From Polyangiaceae bacterium UTPRO1 (GTDB lineage: Bacteria; Desulfobacterota; Binatia; UTPRO1), in NCBI GenBank assembly GCA_002050235.1, contig MWST01000038.1, positions 1-64,000 on the forward strand: DNA of 64,000 nucleotides. The letters are read 5' to 3'. The position numbers were made by a program, and so were the translations under genes. Position 1 is the first letter of the stretch. Each line of letters opens with the position of its first letter. Positions 9,006 through 17,153 of this stretch are shown piece after piece. Under the pieces are notes generated by a model. That model made no database searches, was not told the DNA's origin, and saw only the letters and a list, made by a program, of their open reading frames with translations.

Positions 9006-10394
9006 CTAGGCGACGAGCGGCGCGCCGACCATATCGGCGGGAATCGGCTCGCCGCAGAGCCGCAGGATCGTCGGCGCGACGTCGTAGATCGAGAGCTCGC
9101 CGAGGTCGCCCGCAAGCGGCGATGCCCCGTCGAGTGCGGCGAGCACGAAGATGCCGAACCAGTCATGGTTGGCCTCGTCCGGCCCGGTATCGTTCTCGAA
9201 GGTGTGGATGCCGCCCATGCCGACGGCCCCCACCGAGCGCCACGCCAGGTCGCCGAAGTAGACGATCAGGTCGGGCGCCACGCCGCGCACCTCGCGGTAG
9301 ATCTCCTCGGGACGATAGGCCCGCGAGCCGAGCGGCCGGCCGTGGGGATCGGCGATCGCAGCGATGCCGGCGATCAGATCGTCGCGGACGCGCTCGTAGT
9401 CCGCCGGGTCCACGACGCCTTCGGGTTCGCGCCCCTTCACGTTCAGGAAGCATCGCCCGTAGTATCCTCCGTCGCCCCACGCCTTGGTGCGCGTCCAGTC
9501 GATCGTCGCCTGGCCGATCGGCGTCGGTGTCGTCGGCGGGTCGTGCAGAGTCAGGTAGCCGGCGCGAATCAGCCACTCGTTGAAGCAGATGCCGCCGTCC
9601 ATGCGCTTTACGCCGTGGTCCGAGACCACGAGTACGATCGTATCGCGCGGCATCAACTCGAGGAGAGACGCCAGCTCGCCGTCGAGGTAGCGATAGTAGT
9701 CGCGGATCGCGGTCGCGAACGGGCTCCCGGGCTCGTAGCGGTGGTGCTCGCGGTCCATGAAGCTCCAGAACCCGTGGTGCAGCCGGTCGAGCCCCATCTC
9801 GACGAGCATGAAGAAATCCCAGGGATGCGTCCTCGCGAGATGGCGGGCGGCTGCCCAGTGCTTGCGCGTCTTGGCATGGATCCGCTCGAGGAGCGCCCGC
9901 TTGTCGGCGGTGCGAAAGTCGTCGACGTCGAGCACGTAGCCGCCGGCAGCCGCTTCGACCTCGACCTTGAGCGCCTCCGGATAGGTGTACGCAACCTTGG
10001 TCGACGGCGTGAGGAAGCAGGTCACCATGTCGCCGACGATCGGCCGCGGCGGATACGTCTGGGGTACGCCGAGGACGATCGAGCGCTTGCCGCCGCGGCC
10101 GAGCAGATCCCAGACTCGCGGTGTCGTCACCTGCGTCGAGTTGGCGAACGCGTAGCCGTCGTAGGAGTGGTCCCTGCGGTTGCGAAAGCCGTAGCAGCCG
10201 AGTTGCCCGGGGTCCTTGCTCGCCATCATGGCGGTCCAGGCCGGCACGGTGATCGGCGGGTTCGTGCTCAGGAGGCGGCCGTGGGCGCCGCGTGCGACGA
10301 GGCCCGAGAGCGTCGGCATCTCACTGCGGTAGACGTCGAAGACGAGGCGCGGCGGCGCCGAGTCCAACCCCACTACCAGAACTTTGCGACCCAC
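9006..10394 (-). CDS. Alkaline phosphatase superfamily protein (type I phosphodiesterase-like)
   Basis: A 462-residue paralogue of the 2668-4353 product. It begins VLVVGLDSAPPRLVF (metal Asp), has the nucleophile Thr in PPITVPAWTAMMAS, and carries VEMGLDRLHHGFW plus VVSDHGVKRMDGGI for the second metal site. There is no signal peptide or transmembrane segment. It is about 100 residues shorter than its paralogue, mainly through loss of a C-terminal insertion. It is embedded between the flippase and the CobW gene with gaps of 24 and 8 bp. The family cleaves phosphodiesters or phosphonates; its glycan-cluster position suggests a polyprenyl- or nucleotide-linked substrate, which is inference. Confidence 0.85.
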   Translation of the reverse strand: MGRKVLVVGLDSAPPRLVFDVYRSEMPTLSGLVARGAHGRLLSTNPPITVPAWTAMMASKDPGQLGCYGFRNRRDHSYDGYAFANSTQVTTPRVWDLLGRGGKRSIVLGVPQTYPPRPIVGDMVTCFLTPSTKVAYTYPEALKVEVEAAAGGYVLDVDDFRTADKRALLERIHAKTRKHWAAARHLARTHPWDFFMLVEMGLDRLHHGFWSFMDREHHRYEPGSPFATAIRDYYRYLDGELASLLELMPRDTIVLVVSDHGVKRMDGGICFNEWLIRAGYLTLHDPPTTPTPIGQATIDWTRTKAWGDGGYYGRCFLNVKGREPEGVVDPADYERVRDDLIAGIAAIADPHGRPLGSRAYRPEEIYREVRGVAPDLIVYFGDLAWRSVGAVGMGGIHTFENDTGPDEANHDWFGIFVLAALDGASPLAGDLGELSIYDVAPTILRLCGEPIPADMVGAPLVA

Positions 10395-10418
10395 CTGCCC
10401 TCTCTCCCCGGCCGCGCC

Positions 10419-11756
10419 TCAGGAAGTCCCCGATCGCCGCAAGCGCGCCCCCGTAGCCATGAGGAGCCGAGAATAGCGCGCGAGGTCGTCGGCGCCCACC
10501 AGTACCGTATCGCGCACCCGCCACCCCGATTCGCGAACGAAGACCGTGAGCAGGATGCCGGCGGCGAGCGAGTAGGAGATCGCGGTCGAGAGCGCCGCGC
10601 CGACGATGCCGAGGCGGGGAATGAGGAGCAGGTTCGCCGTCGCGTTGACGGCGAGCGCGACGCCGGCGGCGACGATGTTGATCTGCTGGCGATTGCGGCT
10701 CGTGAAGTTGCGGCTCAGGATCTGGTAGAGCGAGATCATGATGATGCCGGGCAGCATCATGAACATCGGCGGAATCGCCGGCGCATAGCGGCGGCCGTAG
10801 AACAGCACCATCAGCTGGCTGCCCGCTCCGGCGTACAGGATGGCGGCGACGAGGGTCGCGAAGAGTGTGTGGCGGCAGGTGACCGCCGTCCGCTCGTGCG
10901 CTGCTCGGTCCGACGACCCTGCGAGCTTCGGGAAGATAACGGTGCCGATGGCGTCGGGAATCTGCAGGATCGGGTTCGTCATGTTGACCGCGATCGAGTA
11001 GAAAGCGACCTGCTCGGGCGTCAGCAGCAGCGCGATCAGGTAGAGGTCGATGCGGTAGTGGAGATGGGCGGCGAGCGTCTGGACGTACGATTTCGCCCCG
11101 AAGCTCAGGGTGCCGCGCCCGACTTCCGAGCTCCAGCGCAGGCCGAACGGCGCGACGCGATAGCACTGGATCAGCAGCCACAGGTTGCAGGCGGTGAGCA
11201 CCGACACCTGCGACATCAACGCTGCCCAGAGCTTTCCGTGCGCGAGCAGGAGGGCGGTCGCCATGCCGGCGAAGCTCAAGATCGCCTTGATGACCGACTG
11301 CAGATTGTAGGCGCGAAACGCCTCGACCGCCTGCAGTATGGCCATGAAATAGCTCTCGATCAGGAGCGCCGGCACGAGGGCGAGCGCGAGCCAGACGTAC
11401 GACCAGGGCGCGCCGTCCGTGAACGGATCGATGATCCAGTGCCCGAAGAAGTAGCAGGCCGAGAGGAGCAGCAGAGAAACGATGCCGGTGAGGACGAGGG
11501 AGTTCGAGGCGACCGTGGCGACGGGCACGCGCGCCCGTCGCACGTAGTAGACGTTCGCCTGCGCGACGCCCATCTTGGCAAACGTCACCAGCGTCTGCGG
11601 CAGCGTGATCAGCAGCGTGAAGAGCCCGCGGTCGTGCGGGCCGAGAATGCGGGCGGTGATGATGCCCGTGCCGAAACCGAAGACCACGAGCATGAACCGG
11701 GATCCGATGAGCCCAGCGATGTCGGCCAACATGTTGCCGCTCGCCTTGCGCTTCAT
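10419..11756 (-). CDS. Wzx-like oligosaccharide flippase (MATE/MVF superfamily)
   Basis: A 445-residue integral membrane protein with about 12-14 predicted helices. It opens with ADIAGLIGSRFMLVVFGFGTG and the TARILGPHDRG segment that is a hallmark of polysaccharide flippases (ARxLGPexyG). The ATG at 11756 overlaps the TGA of the upstream membrane glycosyltransferase (ATGA). The long in-frame extension upstream of it lies inside that gene and is not coding. It should move undecaprenyl-diphosphate-linked repeat units across the inner membrane for the polymerase and export proteins encoded upstream in the same run of genes. Confidence 0.9.
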   Translation of the reverse strand: MKRKASGNMLADIAGLIGSRFMLVVFGFGTGIITARILGPHDRGLFTLLITLPQTLVTFAKMGVAQANVYYVRRARVPVATVASNSLVLTGIVSLLLLSACYFFGHWIIDPFTDGAPWSYVWLALALVPALLIESYFMAILQAVEAFRAYNLQSVIKAILSFAGMATALLLAHGKLWAALMSQVSVLTACNLWLLIQCYRVAPFGLRWSSEVGRGTLSFGAKSYVQTLAAHLHYRIDLYLIALLLTPEQVAFYSIAVNMTNPILQIPDAIGTVIFPKLAGSSDRAAHERTAVTCRHTLFATLVAAILYAGAGSQLMVLFYGRRYAPAIPPMFMMLPGIIMISLYQILSRNFTSRNRQQINIVAAGVALAVNATANLLLIPRLGIVGAALSTAISYSLAAGILLTVFVRESGWRVRDTVLVGADDLARYSRLLMATGARLRRSGTS

Positions 11757-13687
11757 GAGCCGCTCGCCGAGGCCGCGGCTCCGTCGGCGGCGACGGCCGG
11801 ACGCGTATGCGACGGCAACCGGTAGACGGCGCCTTCGGGCCCGTCGGCCACCTTCTCGGCTCCCGCGACCAGGGCGTCCCAGAGCCGGATGACGCGCTCG
11901 CCGACCGGGTTGGCGGCGGCCCTCTCCTCCTCCGGCTCGCGCACCACGTGGGTGACGCCGTAGGGGGCGAGCGCAGCCGTGAAGTCGGCGACCGTCGCCA
12001 GGCGCCGGTAGTCGATCGCGCCCTGCTCGAGCGGGCTCGCCAGCGTGAAGCGGCGCAGGAGGTGATAGGGATGCGGGATCATGGCGAGCACCAACACGTT
12101 GCCGTCGGCGGGAACCTCGCGATTCACGAGATCCCAGAGCGCATAGCGGCGCTCGTGGCGGCGGAGGAACGCGTCTTCGGAGAGCCGTCCGAGCGCCACG
12201 CGCAAGCTGTCCGGAGCCAGCGGCGCCACCACCCGCAGCGCCGTCATGCCCTGCCAGAGCGCGGTCGCGGCGAGCACGGCGGCGACGGCTCGGCGAGCGG
12301 CCGGGCCGGCGTCGCCGAGCGCGCGGCAGGCGGCGACCGCGACGATCAGGAGGAGCACCAGCGCCGGATGGACGTAACGCGGGTGCGCCCACATGCCGAA
12401 GACTACTATCGCGCCGTACGCGAGGCCGACGCCGGCCAGGATGCGCGCCCGCGGGTCGCGCCGAAGAAGCACGACTGCCGGCGCGAAGGCGAGGAGGAAT
12501 GGCCCCACGTCGTAGGCGAAGCGGCCGGAGCTCTCGAACGCGTACGGTGCCATCGTCGCGTCCCAGGGAAAGCGCAGCGTTTCGCGCCACGAACCGTAGG
12601 CTCCCCCGCCCCGCCTCTCCGCCTGCGTCTGCCGGTAGGCTGCGTAGTAATCGTCGAGTCCGCGCGCCGCCTCGCCGCTCCAGTGGCGGCCGCCGAAGAG
12701 GCCATAGCCGAACGGGAAGATCGGGTTCCCGGTAGCGACGAAGTTGCGGAGATAGCACGGCGACGCCACCAGCACGGCGACGAGCCCGAAGCCGATCGCG
12801 GTCCGCAGCGCCGGCACCGGCCTGCGGCGCGCGTGTGCCGTCGCCAGAACCACCACGCCGAGGAGCGCCGGGGCGAGCACGCCCATGAGCTTGGTCCCGC
12901 CGGCGAATCCGGCCATGACGGCGGCGAGCGCGAGCCAGCCGCGGTGACCGGACTGGCGCCACGCGAGCACGCCGATAGTCGCGCTCACTACGTAGAGTGT
13001 CAGCGCCATCTCCACCCACGCCCGGACCATCAGGGTCGCCGTGAGCGGCATGGCGAAGAAGAGCAGCGCCGCCCAGGCCCCGACCGTCCGTCCGCAGGCG
13101 CGGCGCCCGAGCGCGAATACCGCCCCGGTCGCGAGCACGCCGAAAGCGACGTTGACGAGCCGGGCCAGGACGTCGCCGCGCAGCACGAACGCCGCGGTGA
13201 AGAGCATGTTCCCGAGGTACTGCATGTATCCCCAGAAGCTCCACGGCGTCGGCACGAAACCGCCGGCCGCCGCGAACAGCCGGGGGTACACGAGCTGATA
13301 CTTAGTCTGGTCGCCGCCCACTGCCGGCGCCATGACGAGTAGGCATTCGATCCCGAAGAGCGCGAGCGCGAGCGCGGCCGCGAAGCGGGCTCCGCCCGGA
13401 GCGAGCGACGCGAAACGCCAGGTCGCCCGGAGCCCGCGGACGACGCCGCTCACCGCCTCGCGCCGTCCGAGCCAGGCCATGCAGCCGAGCACGGACGCGA
13501 GCACCGGCAGCCGGAGGATGCCGAGCAGCGCGAGCGCCAGCGTCACGTAGCCGAGGAGCCCGAGGCCGAGGCCGAGGGCGAAGATCGCCTCCTCGCCGCC
13601 GTCGACGAAGGGAATCGCCCGCACGCACCGCCGCCCGACGCCATAGACGGCGACGAGCAGAACGAGCAGAGTGGCAGCGTCGAGCAT
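11753..13687 (-). CDS. Polytopic membrane glycosyltransferase (GT-C type, GT39/GT87-like)
   Basis: About 644 residues with 10-12 hydrophobic helices in the first 480 residues and a soluble C-terminal part. The region around GGDQTKYQLVYPRLFAAAGG, with acidic and basic residues in the first large external loop, resembles GT-C enzymes that use polyprenyl-phosphate sugars. The ATG at 13687 overlaps by one nucleotide the stop of the 35-codon gene upstream (TGATG); an alternative upstream GTG would run inside that gene. It probably adds a sugar to a lipid-linked glycan on the periplasmic side. No specific family could be assigned with confidence. Confidence 0.75.
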   Translation of the reverse strand: MLDAATLLVLLVAVYGVGRRCVRAIPFVDGGEEAIFALGLGLGLLGYVTLALALLGILRLPVLASVLGCMAWLGRREAVSGVVRGLRATWRFASLAPGGARFAAALALALFGIECLLVMAPAVGGDQTKYQLVYPRLFAAAGGFVPTPWSFWGYMQYLGNMLFTAAFVLRGDVLARLVNVAFGVLATGAVFALGRRACGRTVGAWAALLFFAMPLTATLMVRAWVEMALTLYVVSATIGVLAWRQSGHRGWLALAAVMAGFAGGTKLMGVLAPALLGVVVLATAHARRRPVPALRTAIGFGLVAVLVASPCYLRNFVATGNPIFPFGYGLFGGRHWSGEAARGLDDYYAAYRQTQAERRGGGAYGSWRETLRFPWDATMAPYAFESSGRFAYDVGPFLLAFAPAVVLLRRDPRARILAGVGLAYGAIVVFGMWAHPRYVHPALVLLLIVAVAACRALGDAGPAARRAVAAVLAATALWQGMTALRVVAPLAPDSLRVALGRLSEDAFLRRHERRYALWDLVNREVPADGNVLVLAMIPHPYHLLRRFTLASPLEQGAIDYRRLATVADFTAALAPYGVTHVVREPEEERAAANPVGERVIRLWDALVAGAEKVADGPEGAVYRLPSHTRPAVAADGAAASASGS

Positions 13688-13794
13688 CAGCCCAGATAGC
13701 TCGCTGCGTAGGCGACGTACACCGCGATCGCCCACCCGAGGAGCGCGAGCGTAATCGGCCAGGAGGGCCGCGGACGAGGAGCGTCAGTAGACAT
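13687..13794 (-). CDS. Small single-pass membrane protein (35 aa)
   Basis: A short open frame from the ATG at 13794 to the TGA at 13687. It encodes a proline/arginine-rich N-terminus (APRPRPSWP) and one hydrophobic helix (about residues 13-34). Its start lies 11 nt inside the end of the methyltransferase gene, and its stop shares one nucleotide with the ATG of the membrane glycosyltransferase, the pattern of a translationally coupled gene. The arrangement and the positively charged N-terminus before one helix argue for a real product. It may be a stabiliser of a neighbouring membrane enzyme. It could also be only a coupling leader peptide. Confidence 0.5.
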   Translation of the reverse strand: MSTDAPRPRPSWPITLALLGWAIAVYVAYAASYLG

Positions 13795-14344
13795 ACGGCA
13801 GGAGGCGGGACGTGCGCGCGGCGTAGGCCGCGTAGTCGGGGAAGCGCGCGGCGAGGGCGCGCTCCTCGACGCCGATGCGGCGCACGACCGCGACGAGGAA
13901 GAGCGCGCTCACGACGAGGGTACAGCGGGCGGCGAGCAGGAGCGGCAGCCCGAAGGCGAGCATGATCTCGGCGAGGTACATGGGGTGGCGGATGCGTCCG
14001 TACCAGCCGCGCTCGACCAGCCGCGCCGGCTCCACCGGCGCCACGAGCGGGCCGAGCCGATCGCCGAGCGCGCGCCCGGCGCGCCGATAGCCGGCGACCC
14101 CGGCGGCGGCGAGGAGCAGTCCGACGAGCTGCCAAGCGGCGGCCGGACGGCCGCCGAGCCACCACTCGACCGGCGCCGCGAGCACCAGCGCGTAGAAGAG
14201 CGCGTGCTGCCGCCGCACGAGCACCAGGTCGGCGGCGCTCGCCACGAGATGGCGCGCGGCGCGCGCCGCCTCGGGGTCGACGAAGCGAACGAAGAGCGCC
14301 GCCAGCATCACCAGGTAGGCGGCGAACGGCCAGATCCGGGTCAG
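13784..14344 (-). CDS. Isoprenylcysteine carboxyl methyltransferase-like membrane protein
   Basis: About 186 residues with four to five membrane helices and the ICMT/NnrU-type C-terminal signature: RLVERGWYGRIRHPMYLAEI, then EERALAARFPDYAAYAART. In this superfamily the RHPMY and EE motifs form the S-adenosylmethionine and substrate site. The start is uncertain: a CTG at 14344 overlaps the TGA of the upstream gene, while GTG/ATG at 14311/14308 lie inside the first helix. Bacterial members methylate lipids, quinones or unknown small acceptors. Here it stands in a glycan cluster, so a lipid-linked or sugar acceptor is possible. Confidence 0.75.
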   Translation of the reverse strand: MTRIWPFAAYLVMLAALFVRFVDPEAARAARHLVASAADLVLVRRQHALFYALVLAAPVEWWLGGRPAAAWQLVGLLLAAAGVAGYRRAGRALGDRLGPLVAPVEPARLVERGWYGRIRHPMYLAEIMLAFGLPLLLAARCTLVVSALFLVAVVRRIGVEERALAARFPDYAAYAARTSRLLPYVY

Positions 14345-14958
14345 TGGACGTCCTCCGCGCCGGTCTCGCGCCGATGCCCGCGCCCGACCGCCACGACCTT
14401 CCACAGCAGGACCGCCCCCACCGTCAGCGCCGCCTCGCGCCCGAGGGCGACCACGGTCGGCCACGCGAGCACGCTGCCGAGGAAGCCGGTCCGGGTGACG
14501 CCGTCGACGTGGATCTCTCCGAAGATGCGAATGGGAGCGATGTAGTACGCATCCGAGAACGGCCACAAGAACTGCCCGCCCTCGGGCGGCCGAGAATCGA
14601 CGGTCAGCCAGTCGAGGAGGAGATGCGACCCGTAGGCGGCGGCAAACGCCAGCGCCGCCGGCAGGAACGGAGCACGCCAGCGGCTGCGGGCGACCCCGCC
14701 GGCGAAGACGCCGAATGCTACCGCGGCACCGATGGTGTGGCTGACGCCCCGATGCACGAGCCCGGGGCGTCCGGCCACGAACCCGATCAGGAAATCGAAA
14801 TCGGGAAGGTTACCGATGAGCATGAAGAGCGCGATCAGGCGCCACGCGGCGGCCGGCTGGTCGTCCCCGAGCGAGGCGCGGCATGTCGAGCCCCGACACG
14901 CCGTGCGCAGGACGAGATATCCGGCCGCCGCGTGCGCGATCGGCAGCGCCGCGAGCAC
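14341..14958 (-). CDS. YdjM-like membrane-bound metal-dependent hydrolase (DUF457)
   Basis: 205 residues from a GTG at 14958, with four to five membrane helices. Conserved family motifs are NLPDFDFLIG (metal-binding Asp pair), HRGVSHTIG (His) and YGSHLLLDWLTVDSRPPEGG. This matches the DUF457/YdjM family of inner-membrane proteins with a predicted metal-dependent hydrolase site; the true reaction is unknown. The gene begins 3 bp after the GT2 stop and ends within the next gene's start. Such proteins often accompany polysaccharide and lipid loci. Confidence 0.8.
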   Translation of the reverse strand: MLAALPIAHAAAGYLVLRTACRGSTCRASLGDDQPAAAWRLIALFMLIGNLPDFDFLIGFVAGRPGLVHRGVSHTIGAAVAFGVFAGGVARSRWRAPFLPAALAFAAAYGSHLLLDWLTVDSRPPEGGQFLWPFSDAYYIAPIRIFGEIHVDGVTRTGFLGSVLAWPTVVALGREAALTVGAVLLWKVVAVGRGHRRETGAEDVH

Positions 14959-14961
14959 CGC

Positions 14962-15726
14962 CTAGTTCGCGGCGCGACGCTCGATCGGCTCGGCCGCCTC
15001 GGCCGTCGCCGTACGTATCGGTTCCACCACGCGCAGGCGCGGCTGCTTCTTGCGCAACATGAAGCGCTTCTTCACCAGGAAGAACAGGTTGTAGAAGCCG
15101 TCGCGCCAGATGTTGAGCTTCGACTCGCCGATCCGTGCGCCGTAGTAGATCGGCATTTCGAGGCAGCGGATGCCGGGGTGCGTGAAGGCCTCGATCTTGA
15201 TCTCCTCGGAGAGCGCCATGCCGTTCGACGTCAGGTCGAGCTCCGGTAGGATCTCCTTCTTGAACATCCACATGCCCGACTGCGAGTCGATGATGAACTT
15301 GAAGTAGAGCGCCATCATCGTGCCCGAGAGGATGGCGTTGCCGAGCAGGCGGATCGGGCTCTTCACCTCGCCGCTCTTCGAGTACCACCGCCGCGCGGTG
15401 ATGAAATCGACCTTCTCCTCGAGCATCACATAGAGGAGGAGGGGCACGCTGTCCGGCGGATAGGTGCCGTCGCCGTCCATGGTGACGATGATGTCGCCCT
15501 TGGCGGCCGCGTAACCGGCCTTGTGCGCGTAGCCGTAGCCTTTGCGCGTCTCCGTGACCACGCGCGCTCCGGCCGCGGTCGCGATCTCGGCAGTGCGGTC
15601 GGTAGAGTTGTTGTCGACCACGACGACCTCGTCGATGATCGACGGCATCTGCGCCATGACGGCGGCGATACCGTCCTCTTCGTTGTGGCACGGAATGACG
15701 ACTGAAATGCGCTTGCCTCGATACAT
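14962..15726 (-). CDS. GT2 family glycosyltransferase (polyprenyl-phosphate sugar synthase-like)
   Basis: 254 residues, GT-A fold. SVVIPCHNEEDGI opens the domain, VVVDNNSTDRT is the nucleotide loop, and TMDGDGTYPPD is the DXD-type metal site. A basic C-terminal segment with a hydrophobic stretch (NLFFLVKKRFMLRKKQP) fits membrane association. The closest functional group is the dolichol-phosphate mannose synthase-like family, which would make polyprenyl-phosphate sugars for a GT-C enzyme such as 11753-13687. The ATG at 15726 follows GGAGGT by 6 nt. The gene follows the radical SAM gene by about 70 bp. Confidence 0.9.
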   Translation of the reverse strand: MYRGKRISVVIPCHNEEDGIAAVMAQMPSIIDEVVVVDNNSTDRTAEIATAAGARVVTETRKGYGYAHKAGYAAAKGDIIVTMDGDGTYPPDSVPLLLYVMLEEKVDFITARRWYSKSGEVKSPIRLLGNAILSGTMMALYFKFIIDSQSGMWMFKKEILPELDLTSNGMALSEEIKIEAFTHPGIRCLEMPIYYGARIGESKLNIWRDGFYNLFFLVKKRFMLRKKQPRLRVVEPIRTATAEAAEPIERRAAN

Positions 15727-15797
15727 GTGGGGACCTCCGGTCGAAAGGGATGGTGCGGCGGGAGGGTCGCGGCCGCAGCCGCGACCCGGGGGAGCGG

Positions 15798-17129
15798 TCA
15801 GTTGAGCGGGTGAGCTTCGCCGTCGGAGCGAGCGTCGTCCGCGGCGGCGCCGTTCAGCGCGCTGCCGGCACGACCGTTGGCTCCGTTCAGCACTTTCTGG
15901 TTGTGAGCGGCGATCGCGGTGTTGATGCAGCCGCCCTGCACCTTCGGATGCGTCAGGATCGCCGACGGCTTCTTCTCGGCGAGGCCGAGGGCGCGCATCG
16001 CCTTGCGCAGCTTCAGGCTTCCCCACTCCTTCAGGATCTTCGGCATCATGCGCGGATTGAAGAGGATGTTCACGGTCAAGAAGCACTCGTAGGTGCAGAA
16101 GCACTTGGTGTCGGCGATGAATTTGCGGGTCTCGTCGGCTTTCTTGCTGAACCAGATCTTCTTGAAATCGTAATTGACCTCGCGGACGTTGCCCATCTTG
16201 CGGTCGATGAGCAGCTCGCACGGCAGGATGTCGCCGTTGGCGAACATGCAGGCGCCGAGCGAGCCCGCGTAGCACGGAATCTGGTAGGTGTTGGTCTTCG
16301 CGATCTCCGCGATCAGGCGATGGCGGACGATGCGCTTGGCGTTGATGAAGTCGGCGAACGGGAAGCTGTTGTAGCCCGAGAGCGCGCCGCTCTTCATGTC
16401 CTCTTCGATGAGGTCGGCGTACTCCTCGTACAGCTTGATGTCGAAGAACTTCGCCACCGATTCCTTCGGTGAGCCGCGCGTGAGCAGCGTGAAGACGTTG
16501 TCGACCTCGAGCTCGCGCCGGAACCAGGCGTAGTTCTCGAGCAGATGCTTGTCGTTGTGCGCCGAGACCGTCGTCTCGACGTTCACGTTCAGGCGCGGGT
16601 AGTGCTTCGAGAGCTTCTTCAGCTCACGGTACGTCTGCACGGAGCGCTCGAAGAGCCCGGGAAAGACGCGAATCTCGTCGTGCAGCGCGCCGACGCCGTC
16701 GAGCGAGACGTCGATGCCGAGGTCCAGGTCGGGACACGACTTCAACACGTCCTCGACGATCTTCAGCGTGCGCGTGACCGTCGAGCCGTTGGTCGGGATG
16801 CCGACGTTACGGACGCCGGTGTTCTTGTAGAAGATCTTGACGATCTCGCCGATGTCCTTGCGCAGGAACGGCTCGCCGCCGGTCGGCAGGAGGAACATCA
16901 GGCTCTTGCCCATGCTCGCGGTGACCTTGTCGACCTCCTCGAGCGTCAGCTCCTGCTTCCTGAACTGCATGCTCGGCGTTTCCCATCCGGGGTGCGCGCC
17001 GTCGGCGAGCAGGCAGTGCTTGCACTTGGCGTTACAGGTGTCGGTTATGAAGTACACCATGTACACCGGCATCGCGCCCTTCTTCGAGAACATCTTGGCG
17101 CCGTGCCGCAGGTAGTCCAGGTAGCCCAT
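15798..17129 (-). CDS. Radical SAM protein with SPASM-type C-terminus
   Basis: 443 residues. The cluster motif is CNAKCKHC near residues 32-39 (CX3CX2C), followed by LPTGGEPFLRKD (GGE) and GIPTNGS. A second Cys set, CYAGSLGACMFANGDILPC and then CFCTYEC, matches a SPASM/twitch domain that binds auxiliary iron-sulfur clusters. The Ala/Asn-rich C-terminal tail is probably disordered. Enzymes of this build modify peptides or small molecules by radical chemistry. Here it sits between two GT2 genes, which suggests a sugar or lipid-linked substrate (epimerisation, dehydrogenation or a C-C link). No precursor peptide is visible nearby. The substrate is unknown. Confidence 0.88.
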   Translation of the reverse strand: MGYLDYLRHGAKMFSKKGAMPVYMVYFITDTCNAKCKHCLLADGAHPGWETPSMQFRKQELTLEEVDKVTASMGKSLMFLLPTGGEPFLRKDIGEIVKIFYKNTGVRNVGIPTNGSTVTRTLKIVEDVLKSCPDLDLGIDVSLDGVGALHDEIRVFPGLFERSVQTYRELKKLSKHYPRLNVNVETTVSAHNDKHLLENYAWFRRELEVDNVFTLLTRGSPKESVAKFFDIKLYEEYADLIEEDMKSGALSGYNSFPFADFINAKRIVRHRLIAEIAKTNTYQIPCYAGSLGACMFANGDILPCELLIDRKMGNVREVNYDFKKIWFSKKADETRKFIADTKCFCTYECFLTVNILFNPRMMPKILKEWGSLKLRKAMRALGLAEKKPSAILTHPKVQGGCINTAIAAHNQKVLNGANGRAGSALNGAAADDARSDGEAHPLN

Positions 17130-17153
17130 CGGAAATGTCCTCCTCTGTACGGC

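Noticed and set aside
9165-11825. An 886-codon open frame on the plus strand
   Set aside because: Antisense to the phosphodiesterase-like and flippase genes; same shadow composition.
11757-13244. The flippase frame extended upstream to 13244
   Set aside because: The extension lies in another frame of the membrane glycosyltransferase gene, is Arg/Gly-rich and has no flippase-like helices. The ATG at 11756 has the ATGA overlap.
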